From NCBI RefSeq assembly GCF_027497995.1, contig NZ_JAODBT010000001.1, positions 2,010,488 to 2,074,487 on the forward strand: a stretch of 64,000 nucleotides of DNA, written 5' to 3'. Of the stretch, positions 26,801 through 35,274 are shown piece after piece. Under the pieces are notes generated by a model, which saw nothing but the letters and a program-made list of their open reading frames with translations, had not been told where the DNA came from and ran no database searches. The DNA comes from Stenotrophomonas sp. Iso1 (GTDB taxonomy: Bacteria > Pseudomonadota > Gammaproteobacteria > Xanthomonadales > Xanthomonadaceae). Within the stretch, counting starts at the first letter, position 1. Every line of letters begins with the position of its first letter. A program made the translations under genes and the position numbers.

Positions 26801-27503
26801 CCAACAGTACCCATTCAATCTGAACTCCGACGTGGACGCCGCTGCCAGTGATATAGCCGCCATCTTCGGCGCAAATGGCAGTATCGCCAGCTTCAACAAG
26901 GAGGCGCTCGGTACCCTGGTGATCCAGAGGGGGCCTTTGCTCGAAGCGCGACGCTGGGCCGGGGTGGGCATCAATCTGTCCGCAGAGTTGGTGGCCAACT
27001 ACGGTAACTGGGTAGGAGGCGGAGCAATCGGTGCGTCTCCGGATACCACGATCTTCGAAATCCTGCCCTCACCCGCGACCGGCGCAGTCGAGTACACGAT
27101 CGAGATCGATGGCCAGGCATTGCGCTATCGAAACACGCCGCCCCAATGGACAACGATGCAGTACCCGAACGTCGGCCAGATCCCGGGGGTGAAGATCACG
27201 GCGTTGACTGGCGACGGACGTACGATCGAGGTGTTCAATGCCCCGGGCACCAATGGCTTCAAGCGACTGATGTCCGAGGGCAAGTACGAGCGCCTGGACG
27301 ACTCCAGTCGCATCACCTGGGAAAATGAAGGTGTCGCGGTGACGGTTGAAATGCGTATCGTCCGGCGCGCCGGCGTCGGTTCGGATGGTGGTGATTGGCA
27401 ACGCGGCTTGCAGTTGCCCGAAACGGTGGCAGGCGGCACGCCGGTACCCGCCACGACAGCGGTACCTCAAGCTTCGGCTCCGCAGACGGGAGGGGTGCAA
27501 TGA
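23808..27503 (+). CDS. tssM: TssM (IcmF-like) inner-membrane complex protein
   Basis: 1231 residues, full length for TssM. Two N-terminal helices (about 13-30 and 45-62) and a third near 442-460 (FLGAVGALALALGLWTWSYT) flank a cytoplasmic P-loop domain with Walker A GNPAAGKSS at about 132-140 and a DTAGRYS switch. The long C-terminal part is periplasmic and binds TssJ; its last 120 residues contain the IcmF C-terminal beta domain. With TssL and TssJ, encoded at 43329-44123 and 45688-46314, it forms the trans-envelope complex. The intact Walker A suggests a nucleotide-binding TssM. The stop overlaps the ATG of tagF. Confidence 0.97.
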   Translation: MSVSNFSYYLRDYRLWMVLGLVGASGLAWYGEAEAREIGIWAAIAISVLLALALFVWIVKRMLARRAAKKVEALVQGEADRAVASAQPAQRADTEALRHRMMEAVKQIKSSRMGMLKGNAALYELPWYVIIGNPAAGKSSAILNSGLQFPFEENHNNVVHGIGGTRNCDWYFTTNGIVLDTAGRYSVSSEDRMEWLTFLGLLKKNRPRAPINGVIIAASIAELSGGKPEFAMELAKNLRQRVQEITEQLEVFAPVYVLFTKADLIAGFGEFFRNLDPGEREHVWGATLPFDAHQQTDALAAFDAHFDELADGIKEMGLTHMAMQRGREVSPGLLSLPLEFMGIKPALRTFIATLFEDNPYQFKPVFRGFYFSSALQEGRSVHHASERVGRQFGLQRGSNEDVAPSGQTAFFLKDLFRKVIFADRELVRQYSSPHQNRLRYGVFLGAVGALALALGLWTWSYTTNAQLVANATKDLQQAVQVQEGRLDLKSRIDALLLLQDRMEQLDRYSKGGGITTSLGLYQGNEIRAKLLREYNHGMQQVMLSPTVSSLEDYLGQVVSERDKLGKANTAASDSEKLYQNASPTSTNDAYNALKTYLMLGNSKYVEGAHLSQQLTLFWRNWLDANRGQMSREEMVRSAEKLMNFYVAQSGKPGWPQIQNKVTLVGDTRQALGRVMNGQPAMERVFAQIKARAGARFGTVTVDSLIGEERNGRLINGNYAISGAFTRKAWEDYVQDAIKEAANTQLSTTDWVLGTTEQSDLSLAGSPEHVSRELAAMYKQEYAREWGKFVKGLSIAEFSTFDQAAASINRLGDAGTSPLRVLLAQINEETVWDNPPALAQSSKARKGFVAWFQRTILRKDPVAAAAAQPVGPVGKAFEGIARLTSERGDQPAVITAYFGALGKLRARLNAIKSQGDIGVGARKLMQDTLSNDGSDLSVALALVDEQVLTGLDDSQREALRPLLLRPLTQTFTALVPPTEQEINKTWKAQVHEPFKSRIGQQYPFNLNSDVDAAASDIAAIFGANGSIASFNKEALGTLVIQRGPLLEARRWAGVGINLSAELVANYGNWVGGGAIGASPDTTIFEILPSPATGAVEYTIEIDGQALRYRNTPPQWTTMQYPNVGQIPGVKITALTGDGRTIEVFNAPGTNGFKRLMSEGKYERLDDSSRITWENEGVAVTVEMRIVRRAGVGSDGGDWQRGLQLPETVAGGTPVPATTAVPQASAPQTGGVQ

Positions 27504-28483
27504 GCCGGGTAATCAACGCCGGGGTTTCCTACTTCGGCAAAGTGCCTTCGCGCGGTGATTTCGTTCGCACGACGGACAACCATCAGTTGCTGGGATGGTT
27601 GGACCGTTGGGCGGGGGAGAGCCTGGAGCTGCTGAGCCAGAATCCTGATTGGAAGCAACATTACGACGAGGCTCCCGATATCCATTACGCATTCCTCGGC
27701 TCACGCAGCAAGACCGTGTTGTGTGGCCATCTGCTAGCGAGTCGCGATGCATCGGAACGGCGCTTTCCGTTGCTGTCCGTACTTCGTTTGGACGCAGCCG
27801 ATCCGTTGCCTTTCATCGGCCGTAGCCCGTTGGCGATGTCCAATGCCTGGTCTGGTCTGGCCAGGCTGGCGCGTCAGGCGTACCAGGATGACGATGCCTC
27901 CGAAGCACTGGCCAAGCTGGGCGAAGCAAGTTTCAGCATCAGCACCAAGGCGGACGATTACAACGGAAGCTTCCAGGACTTCATGGAAAGCTGCACGATC
28001 GGCGAACTGGAACAGCGCTTGCGCGAAGCAGGGCACGGCGATGTGTCGTTGAAACGTATGCTGCCAGCGCTGGGCCTGCTGCTGCAGCCGGTGTTCAGCG
28101 GTGGTGACGTGCATATCGACAAGGGTCTGGTTTTGCCGCTTGTACGTGATGCGGGATATCGCCCGCTGATTGCCGCATTCTGGCTGGATATGATCGCAAG
28201 CTTCGTGGCCAGGGGGGATTTCGAGCTGTCAGTGCTGGTGCGTAACGACGCCAAGTCTTCCATGGTGGTGGGTTTCAATGGCGCTGACCGGCAGGTACTT
28301 CGTTCGGTGCTCGACCCGGACGACGACAGCGGCTTCCTCATACATCTCAAGGACGCAGATTGGGTGGAGGAATACCTCGGTAGCGACTACAACCTTAATC
28401 GTCTTGGCAGCTTCCTCGATCGTGATGACCTGACATTGGCCACCGCGCGCAAGCTGTTTGGCGAGACTTTTCTGGGAACGTGA
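27500..28483 (+). CDS. tagF: TagF, T6SS post-translational repressor (DUF2094)
   Basis: 327 residues starting at an ATG that overlaps the tssM stop (ATGA). The start VSYFGKVPSRGDFVR is the characteristic TagF N-terminus; the region after about 120 continues the DUF2094/ImpM fold. TagF proteins keep the system off until activation, in many species through the PpkA/PppA/Fha phosphorylation pathway. None of those three genes is visible here, so either they lie outside the window or TagF acts alone, as in systems where it works without the kinase. It is coupled to the following OmpA-like gene through overlapping stop and start codons. Confidence 0.95.
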   Translation: MSRVINAGVSYFGKVPSRGDFVRTTDNHQLLGWLDRWAGESLELLSQNPDWKQHYDEAPDIHYAFLGSRSKTVLCGHLLASRDASERRFPLLSVLRLDAADPLPFIGRSPLAMSNAWSGLARLARQAYQDDDASEALAKLGEASFSISTKADDYNGSFQDFMESCTIGELEQRLREAGHGDVSLKRMLPALGLLLQPVFSGGDVHIDKGLVLPLVRDAGYRPLIAAFWLDMIASFVARGDFELSVLVRNDAKSSMVVGFNGADRQVLRSVLDPDDDSGFLIHLKDADWVEEYLGSDYNLNRLGSFLDRDDLTLATARKLFGETFLGT

Positions 28484-29268
28484 TGATGCCTTCTTTGCAA
28501 ATATTCCATGTGGCGCTGGCCTTGCTGTTGGCTACCTCACCGTTGGCTGCCCAGAACACGGCTAATGCCCGCGCAGGTACTGAGCGCCCCGTGGTTATCG
28601 AGGGTGTGGTGCCGGACCAGGCGACCAAAGCGAAGCTCCTGAACAATTTGCGTTCCGTTTATGGTGCCGAACGCGTGGTTGATCGTATCCAGGTGGAGAG
28701 CATTGCTACCCCACCGAACTGGGGCGACTACGTCGCAGGCATGATCAATCCTGGGTTGAAGCGCGTCTCTCCGGGCAAGCTGGAAGTCAATGGTCAGTCG
28801 GTGCGTATTACCGGTGAGGTTGGCAACGAAGCGCTGCGGCAGCAGGTGGCCAGTGATCTGAGCCTTGCCAGCAACACGTCTTACACCGTCACCAATAGTT
28901 TGAAGGTGGGTTCGCAGCAGAACATTCTCGATCAGACGCTGGCCAATCGCATTGTCGAGTTCCAGAGCGGAAGCGCCAGACTCACGCCGTTTGGAATGAG
29001 CATCTTGGATGAGATGGTGGTGAAAATGGCGCAGATGCCTGATCGCCGGTTCCTGGTTATCGGGCATACGGACAACGTGGGGAATCGCGAATCCAATCTG
29101 GCTCTGAGCCACGCACGCGCACTGGCGGTGAAGAACTACATGATGTCCAAGGGCATCCCCACCGGCCACATGGATGTGCTCGGCAAAGGGCCTGATGAGC
29201 CGGTGGCCGACAATACTTCCAACGACGGTCGCGCCCGCAACCGTCGTATCGAATTCAAGATCCAGTAA
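28483..29268 (+). CDS. OmpA-family peptidoglycan-associated T6SS accessory protein
   Basis: About 261 residues; GTG 28480, ATG 28483 and ATG 28486 are all possible starts and overlap the tagF stop. A cleavable signal peptide (LQIFHVALALLLATSPLAAQ) is followed by a region with two short BON-like repeats (about 35-140: VVIEGVVPDQATKAKLLNNL; LEVNGQSVRITGEVGNEALR). The C-terminal OmpA domain (about 155-262) has the peptidoglycan-binding signature VIGHTDNVGNRESNLALSHA, then DEPVADNTSNDGRARNRRIE. It has no membrane helix, so it is a periplasmic anchor, unlike TagL or TssL-fused OmpA domains. It probably fixes the membrane complex to the cell wall. Confidence 0.9.
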   Translation: MMPSLQIFHVALALLLATSPLAAQNTANARAGTERPVVIEGVVPDQATKAKLLNNLRSVYGAERVVDRIQVESIATPPNWGDYVAGMINPGLKRVSPGKLEVNGQSVRITGEVGNEALRQQVASDLSLASNTSYTVTNSLKVGSQQNILDQTLANRIVEFQSGSARLTPFGMSILDEMVVKMAQMPDRRFLVIGHTDNVGNRESNLALSHARALAVKNYMMSKGIPTGHMDVLGKGPDEPVADNTSNDGRARNRRIEFKIQ

Positions 29269-29285
29269 ACCCAAGGTTGCTTGAC

Positions 29286-29307
29286 CGGAGGGCTTAGTAG
29301 CCCTCCG
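29286..29307. other. Hairpin at the convergent end of the OmpA-like gene and tssA
   Basis: A perfect 9-bp stem (29286-29294 with 29299-29307, loop TAGT) overlaps the tssA stop codon (TAA read from 29296-29294). It lies 17 bases after the OmpA-like stop. There is no T-run on either side, but the symmetrical position between converging genes suggests a bidirectional transcript end. Confidence 0.5.
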
Positions 29308-30367
29308 TATCCGGGTTCACGTCGAGCATCTCTTCCATCTGCTCCAAGGTACCGTGGTCTTTGATGACCCGTTTGAGCCAGACGTGCAGCGGCATCTCTC
29401 CCCAGCGTGCGGCCTTTTCCGCAAGATAGGCCACCGGGCTGTGGGGTTCGGTGCGACGGAAAAATTCGGCAACCTGCCGGAGCTGCTGCAGGGCTTCCTT
29501 GCGAGTAGCAGGTGCACCGTCTGTACCTCGCGAACTGTTGGACGCGTCCACAGGGGAGGATGTGCTTTTGAATGGCGTCTCGGTCTGCATGTTGGTGGGT
29601 ACATCCACGTCGCCATCAACCAGCATTCCAGCGTCGCGCGCGAAACGACGCACTGTGCGCTGGATGTGATCAAGCTGCTCACGAACGGCGCTGAAGCTGG
29701 GGCCATCCATCCCCAATCTATTGTCGACAGCCGCTTGCAGTTCGGCCAGGGCCAACTCGCAATCCGGAAGTGTGTGAATAAGTTGGCGGTAAAAATCGTG
29801 GCTGGTATCGCGACGCGCGGCTTCCAGTAAATCCAGGCCCGGCTTGCCGTCGTCAGCCTCGCCATTGTTCGCGCGCGCATGCGCGTGTTCGAAATCAGTA
29901 ATGCTGAAACGTCCTTGCGGCGAGACAACGACGGGTACTGTGCGCAGCCAGTGCAGGGAGTTGCTCAGCAACCAGCTCAGATTTCCGATGCGCTCTTCCT
30001 GGTCGTCATCGTTCGCAAGCGGATGCACAGCTTCCCAGTAGCGATCACATAGCCCTGCAATGACGCGGAAGCCGGACGCCAGGCCCGTGAAGCCGTTGAG
30101 TTGGGTGCTGGCTTCGCTCAGCCAGCCGGCGAGCCTTAGGTCCTTGGTGCGGGTCAGCAGTAGGTCGTTGCAATCGCGGAGCACGCCTTGCCAATCGGCG
30201 TACTTGATATCGGTCTGCCACGCACCCTGATCCAGAGTCGGGTCATCGGCACGACGTTTTTCAATGATCCGATCAAACTCAATGGAGAATGAAAGGTCTT
30301 CACCTGTCGGGGCATTATCGGAAATCGGGGCCAGCAGGGCATCCTGATCCAGCATGGCAAATCTCAT
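29294..30367 (-). CDS. tssA: TssA, sheath-assembly/baseplate cap protein
   Basis: 357 residues; ATG 30355 (MLDQDALLAPI) is an alternative start. The N-terminal ImpA domain is clear: LLAPISDNAPTGEDLSFSIE, then IIEKRRADDPTLDQGAWQTD and DLRLAGWLSEASTQLNGFTG. A Ser/Thr-rich linker (about 255-285) leads to a short C-terminal domain with EALQQLRQVAEFFRRTEPHS and VAYLAEKAARWGEMPLHVWL, as in short TssA proteins. TssA organises baseplate and tail-tube priming. It is transcribed alone on the minus strand, divergent from the first vgrG. Confidence 0.95.
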   Translation of the reverse strand: MRFAMLDQDALLAPISDNAPTGEDLSFSIEFDRIIEKRRADDPTLDQGAWQTDIKYADWQGVLRDCNDLLLTRTKDLRLAGWLSEASTQLNGFTGLASGFRVIAGLCDRYWEAVHPLANDDDQEERIGNLSWLLSNSLHWLRTVPVVVSPQGRFSITDFEHAHARANNGEADDGKPGLDLLEAARRDTSHDFYRQLIHTLPDCELALAELQAAVDNRLGMDGPSFSAVREQLDHIQRTVRRFARDAGMLVDGDVDVPTNMQTETPFKSTSSPVDASNSSRGTDGAPATRKEALQQLRQVAEFFRRTEPHSPVAYLAEKAARWGEMPLHVWLKRVIKDHGTLEQMEEMLDVNPDTEGY

Positions 30368-30587
30368 GGGAAGTTGACCATGATTCTAGCGTGGCTTTCC
30401 GCATCGGACAGCGCATTGCCGCCGAGTTTTCGTTGCATGTGAAATGACGAATCAAGATCACACTCATCCTGTTCATCAAGTTGAAGGTTTCGTTTTTTTG
30501 GGTGTTGCTGTTTCTGGTAAATTCGAACGCAGGAAATCCGATAAATGTCTGCACATCGCGCAGACTGTCAAAGCATCTGGAAATGGC

Positions 30588-33359
30588 ATGGATCAGCTGA
30601 ATGACCTAATGGCGCAAGTTGCCGCGTTGAGCGGTGCGCAGCGTTTGTATCGCTTGCAATCTACGAGCCTCGGAAGCTGCCTGGTGGTGGAGCGCTGGTG
30701 GGGGCGTGATGCGTTGGGAACGCATGTGATTACCGAAGTGGACGTTTTGTCCACGGATCAAGATCAGCCACTGGATGATCTGCTGGGGACATCAGCCGTA
30801 TTGCTCGTACGTATGCCTGATGGCACGGAGTGGCAGCGTGGCGGCCTGATTTCTGCGGCGCAAAGACTAGGGAGTGATGGGGGGCTAGTGCGGTATCGCC
30901 TGTCCCTGGCCTCGTGGACATGGTGGTTGCAGCACGCGCGGAACAGTCGTGTCTTCCAGGAAAAAAACGTCAGGCAGATCGTTGATGAAGTATTCGGTGA
31001 GTACGGAGACTTGGCCAACTGGCAATGGGCGCAGGGTTGCGATGAGTTCCTCAGCGGGCACGTTCGCAGCTATTGCGTCCAGTACCGCGAAAGTGATCTA
31101 TCGTTTGTGCAGCGGATTCTCGCCGAAGAAGGCTTGGGCTGGCGCCTTCATGGGAACGCGCAGGCCAAGTGCGGGAATGGCATGGAGATCTTCGCCGATA
31201 GTATTGCTCTGCCCGAAGACGAAAGCAGTGCACAGGTGGGTGTCCGGTTTCATCGCAGCGATGCAACCGAGGCAACGGATAGCATCCAGAGTCTCGGCCG
31301 TCGTCGCGTCCTGACCAGTACAGGTATCAGTCTTCACAGCGATGACTATCGGCGGGCCGGGAGCATTGCGCTGCAGCTACCGGTTGATGGTGGTGGCGAC
31401 CAGTCGCGGCGTGAAAATTATGATGCCGTAGGTGCGTACGCTTTCCGCAACGGAGATGCCGCAGATCATTACGCAAGGCTTCAAGCACAGGTGCATGAGG
31501 TACACGCCAGGACGTGGAATGGCCAAGGCAGCGTGCGTGGTTTCCAATCGGGCACGTGGCTGCGTGTGCAGCAAGCGCCCTTTGCTGACGTGCCGGAGTT
31601 GTTGCTGGTGGACGTTGAGCATGCGGGCGTCAATAATTTGCCAACCGATCTTCGTCAGGCATTGAACGAGGTGATGGGTGAAGTGCCCACGGCCGGTAGC
31701 CCGGCTTGCTGGCGGCAAGCCGAGAAAGTGGGTTACGGCAATGCATTCAAGGCTGCTGAGCGTTCCGTGCCATGGCGCCCGCTACTCGAGGACGAGACCG
31801 GTGCACGCCTGAATCCCCGCCCGACCGCGCCGGGTTACCAGACTGCTCTGGTGGTCGCGGGGCAGGACGGAAGTGGACATGACGTTCATGCCGATTCATT
31901 GGGGCGAATACGTGTCCGCTTCCACTTCCAGGACGAGCAGGGGGACACCACTTGGTTGCGCGTAGCCCAACGTTACGCGGGGCCAGGCGTCGGAAGCCAG
32001 TTTCTGCCGCGCATCGGGCAGGAGGTAGTGGTCGGTTTCCTGGAAGGCGATATTGATCGACCGATCGTACTGGGCGCGTTGTACAACGGCCGGGGCGAAG
32101 CCGGTGTAGCGCCCACACCGGCGGGGGCCGAGGGGAGCGCGAGCCGTTCAGCGTATTCGCAGGCCGCAGATCAGCGTGCCAGTGCACAAGCTAATCTCAG
32201 CGGCGGACATGCGCCTGTTTGGCATGCCGCAGGAGGCGGCGACGATGCTCACCGGCATGCTGGTGCGCTATGGGGGATCCGTTCGAGCGAATGGGGAGGC
32301 GGGAAGGGTAGTAATCACCTTCTGTTTGATGATTCCGACCAACAGCTACGCGTGCAACTGGCCTGCAGTCAGCAGGCTTCTCATTTGACTATGGGTCACT
32401 TGCGGCATCAGGCGGAAAACTTTTTAGGCAGTCTGCGCGGTACCGGCTTCGAACTGCGCAGTGATGGTTGGGGCGCGGTACGTGCCACTGCCGGCGGTTG
32501 GTTCAGTGCCTATGGGCGGGATCCTTCAAGTCCCACCGGTGAAGTGGTGCAATCATCGGCCTTGCTCAAGCAGCTGCAGACAATGAGTGAGCGGTTCAAC
32601 ACTGTCGCGCGGACCCACCTGACCAGCACGCTGGCAATGCAGGAAGGTGCACGCGGCATTGACCAGTCAACCTTGGTGCCTGACCAGCCGCCGCTGACCG
32701 CGATGTCGGCAAGTGCCAGAACCATCGTATCCGGGAGCGAGTTTGGTGCAGCCCGCAGCGAGGCAGCGGAACGGCGCGCGCAGGGAAGCCAGGGCGGCGT
32801 ACCCCACAGCGGTGACCCCTTGTTGGGTATTGCTGCACCTGCCGGAATCGCACAGGTAGCCGGGCAGGCACTGCACTGGACGGTTGGTGAGGGGTTGTTG
32901 CTCGCAAGCGGTGGCGACAGCGATACAACCGTGCTCGGCAATGCGCGTCTGCATGCGAAGCAGGCGGTTGGCATGCTTGCCAAAGCGCTGGAGGGCAAAG
33001 GCGATGGCAACGCACTGAGTATTGTCAGCGGTACAGGTGAGTTGAATGTGCTCGCTCAGAACGACTTGGTACGCATCCAGTCGCGGCAAGGGCTACGTGC
33101 TGCCAGTGCGCAAGCGGCGGTGGAATTGGCTGCAGGAAAGGTATTGCACGTGGCAACCGCAGGCGGTGCAAGCGTGACCTTGGAAGGTGGAAACATTGTC
33201 TTCAGTTGCCCGGGGACCATCACGGTGCATGCCAGCAAGAAATCGTTTGTGGGCCCGGTGCAGGGAGACTACCCGTTACCTTTGTTCCCAAAATCCGTGT
33301 GCGTGGAATGCATGTTGAAAGCGGCGGTCTCAGGCTCGCCCTTTGCAGCGTTGCAGTAG
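30588..33359 (+). CDS. vgrG: VgrG spike protein (island 1)
   Basis: 923 residues from ATG 30588 (MDQLNDLMAQVAALSGAQRL), preceded by a GGA motif; the frame is open to 30444 but the extra residues are not VgrG-like. The gp27-like base covers roughly residues 1-400 (QYRESDLSFVQRILAEEGLG; FHRSDATEATD), followed by the gp5-like OB fold (RVRFHFQDEQGDTTWLRVAQ; FLPRIGQEVVVGFLEGDIDR; PIVLGALYNG) and a long DUF2345 beta-helix (about 750-900: GELNVLAQNDLVRIQSRQGL; TLEGGNIVFSCPGTITVHAS). It ends with a short tail without an enzymatic domain, so cargo must bind through the DUF4123 adaptor encoded next. Confidence 0.96.
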   Translation: MDQLNDLMAQVAALSGAQRLYRLQSTSLGSCLVVERWWGRDALGTHVITEVDVLSTDQDQPLDDLLGTSAVLLVRMPDGTEWQRGGLISAAQRLGSDGGLVRYRLSLASWTWWLQHARNSRVFQEKNVRQIVDEVFGEYGDLANWQWAQGCDEFLSGHVRSYCVQYRESDLSFVQRILAEEGLGWRLHGNAQAKCGNGMEIFADSIALPEDESSAQVGVRFHRSDATEATDSIQSLGRRRVLTSTGISLHSDDYRRAGSIALQLPVDGGGDQSRRENYDAVGAYAFRNGDAADHYARLQAQVHEVHARTWNGQGSVRGFQSGTWLRVQQAPFADVPELLLVDVEHAGVNNLPTDLRQALNEVMGEVPTAGSPACWRQAEKVGYGNAFKAAERSVPWRPLLEDETGARLNPRPTAPGYQTALVVAGQDGSGHDVHADSLGRIRVRFHFQDEQGDTTWLRVAQRYAGPGVGSQFLPRIGQEVVVGFLEGDIDRPIVLGALYNGRGEAGVAPTPAGAEGSASRSAYSQAADQRASAQANLSGGHAPVWHAAGGGDDAHRHAGALWGIRSSEWGGGKGSNHLLFDDSDQQLRVQLACSQQASHLTMGHLRHQAENFLGSLRGTGFELRSDGWGAVRATAGGWFSAYGRDPSSPTGEVVQSSALLKQLQTMSERFNTVARTHLTSTLAMQEGARGIDQSTLVPDQPPLTAMSASARTIVSGSEFGAARSEAAERRAQGSQGGVPHSGDPLLGIAAPAGIAQVAGQALHWTVGEGLLLASGGDSDTTVLGNARLHAKQAVGMLAKALEGKGDGNALSIVSGTGELNVLAQNDLVRIQSRQGLRAASAQAAVELAAGKVLHVATAGGASVTLEGGNIVFSCPGTITVHASKKSFVGPVQGDYPLPLFPKSVCVECMLKAAVSGSPFAALQ

Positions 33360-34322
33360 ATGGGTGCTCCCTTGTCTTCAGCATTTGCGAACAATGCACT
33401 GTCTCCTGCGGCAGCGTCATCGCTGGCAGGTGTTATCAGCGGCGACTCTGTGCCGCCCACCTGGGCAGTGGTGGACGCGGCATTGGTGGATGCAGCACCT
33501 TTTTACGCGTTGATTGAACGAAATGGCGGAAGCATCGTTCATGGCTACGCGGGTTCTGACCTGGCCGCATTTGGTGATGCGGGTGTTCTGCTCGTACCGC
33601 TTGTGCGTGACCGTGTCCGGATGACCGCCCAGATCGAGAAGCTTCTGCAGCTGGGCAACCCTACCACTGCGTTGAGTTGGCTCAGCACGTCTGCGGAGGT
33701 ACCTGCATTGCAGGCACTGTGTCTGTACCTGGGTATGGCCAGTATCAATGACCGGAAGCAACCCATTCACTGCCGCTTCGCGGATACACGTGTGCTGCCG
33801 GAGCTGTTGAAGCAATTGGATGCGGAGCAGGTAACACGGGTCCGCACAGTGGTAGAGCAATGGGCCTGGGTGGACCGACAGGGGCAGTACGCCCGTTGGG
33901 TGCCGGCTACACCATTGATTGCGCCAGCGGATAGTCACACTCATCTGCATCTGGGGATGCCTCAATTCCGTGCCCTGCGTGGCAATGCTGAAGCGGACGG
34001 AATCTTCACCCTGCTTTGGGAGCAAACGCCAAGCCTGGTGCCCGCAGCGCAGATGCGTGGTGACTTCTATTTCGACCTGGTGCGCATCCTGAAGACGGCT
34101 ACTCAATTCAATGTGAAAGACGTGAAAAGCCGCCTGCAGTTCGCAGTACTGAGCCTCACTTCGGGTGTGGATTTTCACACCATTCCGACGCTTCGAACGA
34201 CGTGGGAAGGGGTTGGCTCGGGCGAGTATCTTCTGGTCGACAAGATGCCACTGTGGGGCAATGCCATTTGGGAGCAGCTGGAATACCGCCGACCAGAAGC
34301 AGAGCGTGGGGTGCTTCCATGA
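33360..34322 (+). CDS. DUF4123 effector adaptor (Tap/TEC type), island 1
   Basis: 320 residues starting directly after the vgrG stop. The DUF4123 domain spans about 34-160 (TWAVVDAALVDAAPFYALIE; PLVRDRVRMTAQIEKLLQLG; RFADTRVLPELLKQLDAEQV) and continues with an extended C-terminal part. DUF4123 proteins load a specific effector onto the cognate VgrG and are not secreted themselves. By position the cargo is the DUF2235 lipase encoded three genes downstream. Its stop overlaps the ATG of the next small gene (ATGA at 34319-34322). Confidence 0.92.
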   Translation: MGAPLSSAFANNALSPAAASSLAGVISGDSVPPTWAVVDAALVDAAPFYALIERNGGSIVHGYAGSDLAAFGDAGVLLVPLVRDRVRMTAQIEKLLQLGNPTTALSWLSTSAEVPALQALCLYLGMASINDRKQPIHCRFADTRVLPELLKQLDAEQVTRVRTVVEQWAWVDRQGQYARWVPATPLIAPADSHTHLHLGMPQFRALRGNAEADGIFTLLWEQTPSLVPAAQMRGDFYFDLVRILKTATQFNVKDVKSRLQFAVLSLTSGVDFHTIPTLRTTWEGVGSGEYLLVDKMPLWGNAIWEQLEYRRPEAERGVLP

Positions 34323-34651
34323 CAGACAACGACTCCAGGGAATCTAACGGTGCACCGCGCCGGTGGATCAGATTGCGGCTACCGACGAATGCGGTCATCG
34401 ACAGCTGGATAAAAAATGCCAATGAGGACATTTTTCGTGGGCTCGTGCGCGACGGAGACTCTGTGCAGTATCTGGACGGCGGTGATGGGGCTGTCATGCA
34501 GCTTTGTCGTGTGCCATTTCCAGTGAAACGGGATGGTTCTGGGTTTGAGGTGCGTTGCGTGGATCGTTGGTCAGAGAAACCTGAAACCTTCGGTGCGGTG
34601 AGCGAATCCGTGCAGCAACAGGGAAATGAAATGGGAGCAGACGCGTGTTGA
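34319..34651 (+). CDS. Hypothetical protein, 110 residues, island 1
   Basis: It starts at an ATG overlapping the DUF4123 stop. The product is a small soluble protein without signal peptide or membrane segment. It opens RWIRLRLPTNAVIDSWIKNA, followed by an acidic stretch and a Cys-containing middle (MQLCRVPFPVKRDGSGFEVR). I do not recognise a domain. Tight coupling on both sides and its place between adaptor and effector suggest an accessory chaperone or a cytosolic partner of the effector or its immunity protein. Confidence 0.7.
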   Translation: MTDNDSRESNGAPRRWIRLRLPTNAVIDSWIKNANEDIFRGLVRDGDSVQYLDGGDGAVMQLCRVPFPVKRDGSGFEVRCVDRWSEKPETFGAVSESVQQQGNEMGADAC

Positions 34652-34737
34652 ATACAGGTAGAGACGTGGGCTGCGACTTCATCAACACGTGTGTCACCGG
34701 AGAAGGGACGCCTCGACGAAAGATCACGGCGCTCACC

Positions 34738-35274
34738 ATGCGTGCAGCCGTACTTTCTCGCGCAGGGCTGCTGCTCTGTCTATTGCTCTTCGTTGCTGGG
34801 TGTAAAGCCGGATCTGATGACGAGACAACCTCAACGGCAAGCATCAATGGGTACAACTCTACGGACCAGGCGATCCGGCCATTCTATGTAGACGAGGCTG
34901 GCGGCACCCGCATCGGTGCTTATGCTGGAGGGGGCTCGGTCTGCTGCGTGCGGTATCCGAGAAAATGGTATCCGGGGCTGACCGCAAGAGTTAAATGGGC
35001 GACCAGTAGTGGAAAAAATGCCGGAGACCCAACCAAAACCTGGCACGAAGCAGAGGTTCCCATTGAGCGCTATGAGCAGCCGGGGTCGCTGAATATCCAT
35101 TTCCTGCCGGAGGGTAAGGTGAGGATTCTGATCTGGAACGGTACTCCCAGGAGCGAGGGCTACCCCGGACCCAGCTATCCGGCCGCTCCCCCGGGGTGGT
35201 CGCCAAAGGGCGGTGATGATGAGCGGCCAGATCCGGCAATGGAATCTGCCGCCGTGCCTGGAGAAGTCCGATGA
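34738..35274 (+). CDS. DUF3304 lipoprotein, candidate immunity protein for the DUF2235 lipase
   Basis: 178 residues from ATG 34738, chosen because it opens a lipoprotein signal (MRAAVLSRAGLLLCLLLFVA, lipobox LFVAGC). The frame is open to 34645 but that part is unlike a signal. The mature part has the DUF3304 pattern: INGYNSTDQAIRPFYVDEAG, GGGSVCCVRYPRKWYPGLTA and RVKWATSSG. DUF3304 lipoproteins are repeatedly found beside T6SS lipase genes. Its periplasmic membrane-attached location suits blocking a periplasmic phospholipase, so I infer an immunity role. The stop overlaps the ATG of the lipase gene. Confidence 0.8.
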   Translation: MRAAVLSRAGLLLCLLLFVAGCKAGSDDETTSTASINGYNSTDQAIRPFYVDEAGGTRIGAYAGGGSVCCVRYPRKWYPGLTARVKWATSSGKNAGDPTKTWHEAEVPIERYEQPGSLNIHFLPEGKVRILIWNGTPRSEGYPGPSYPAAPPGWSPKGGDDERPDPAMESAAVPGEVR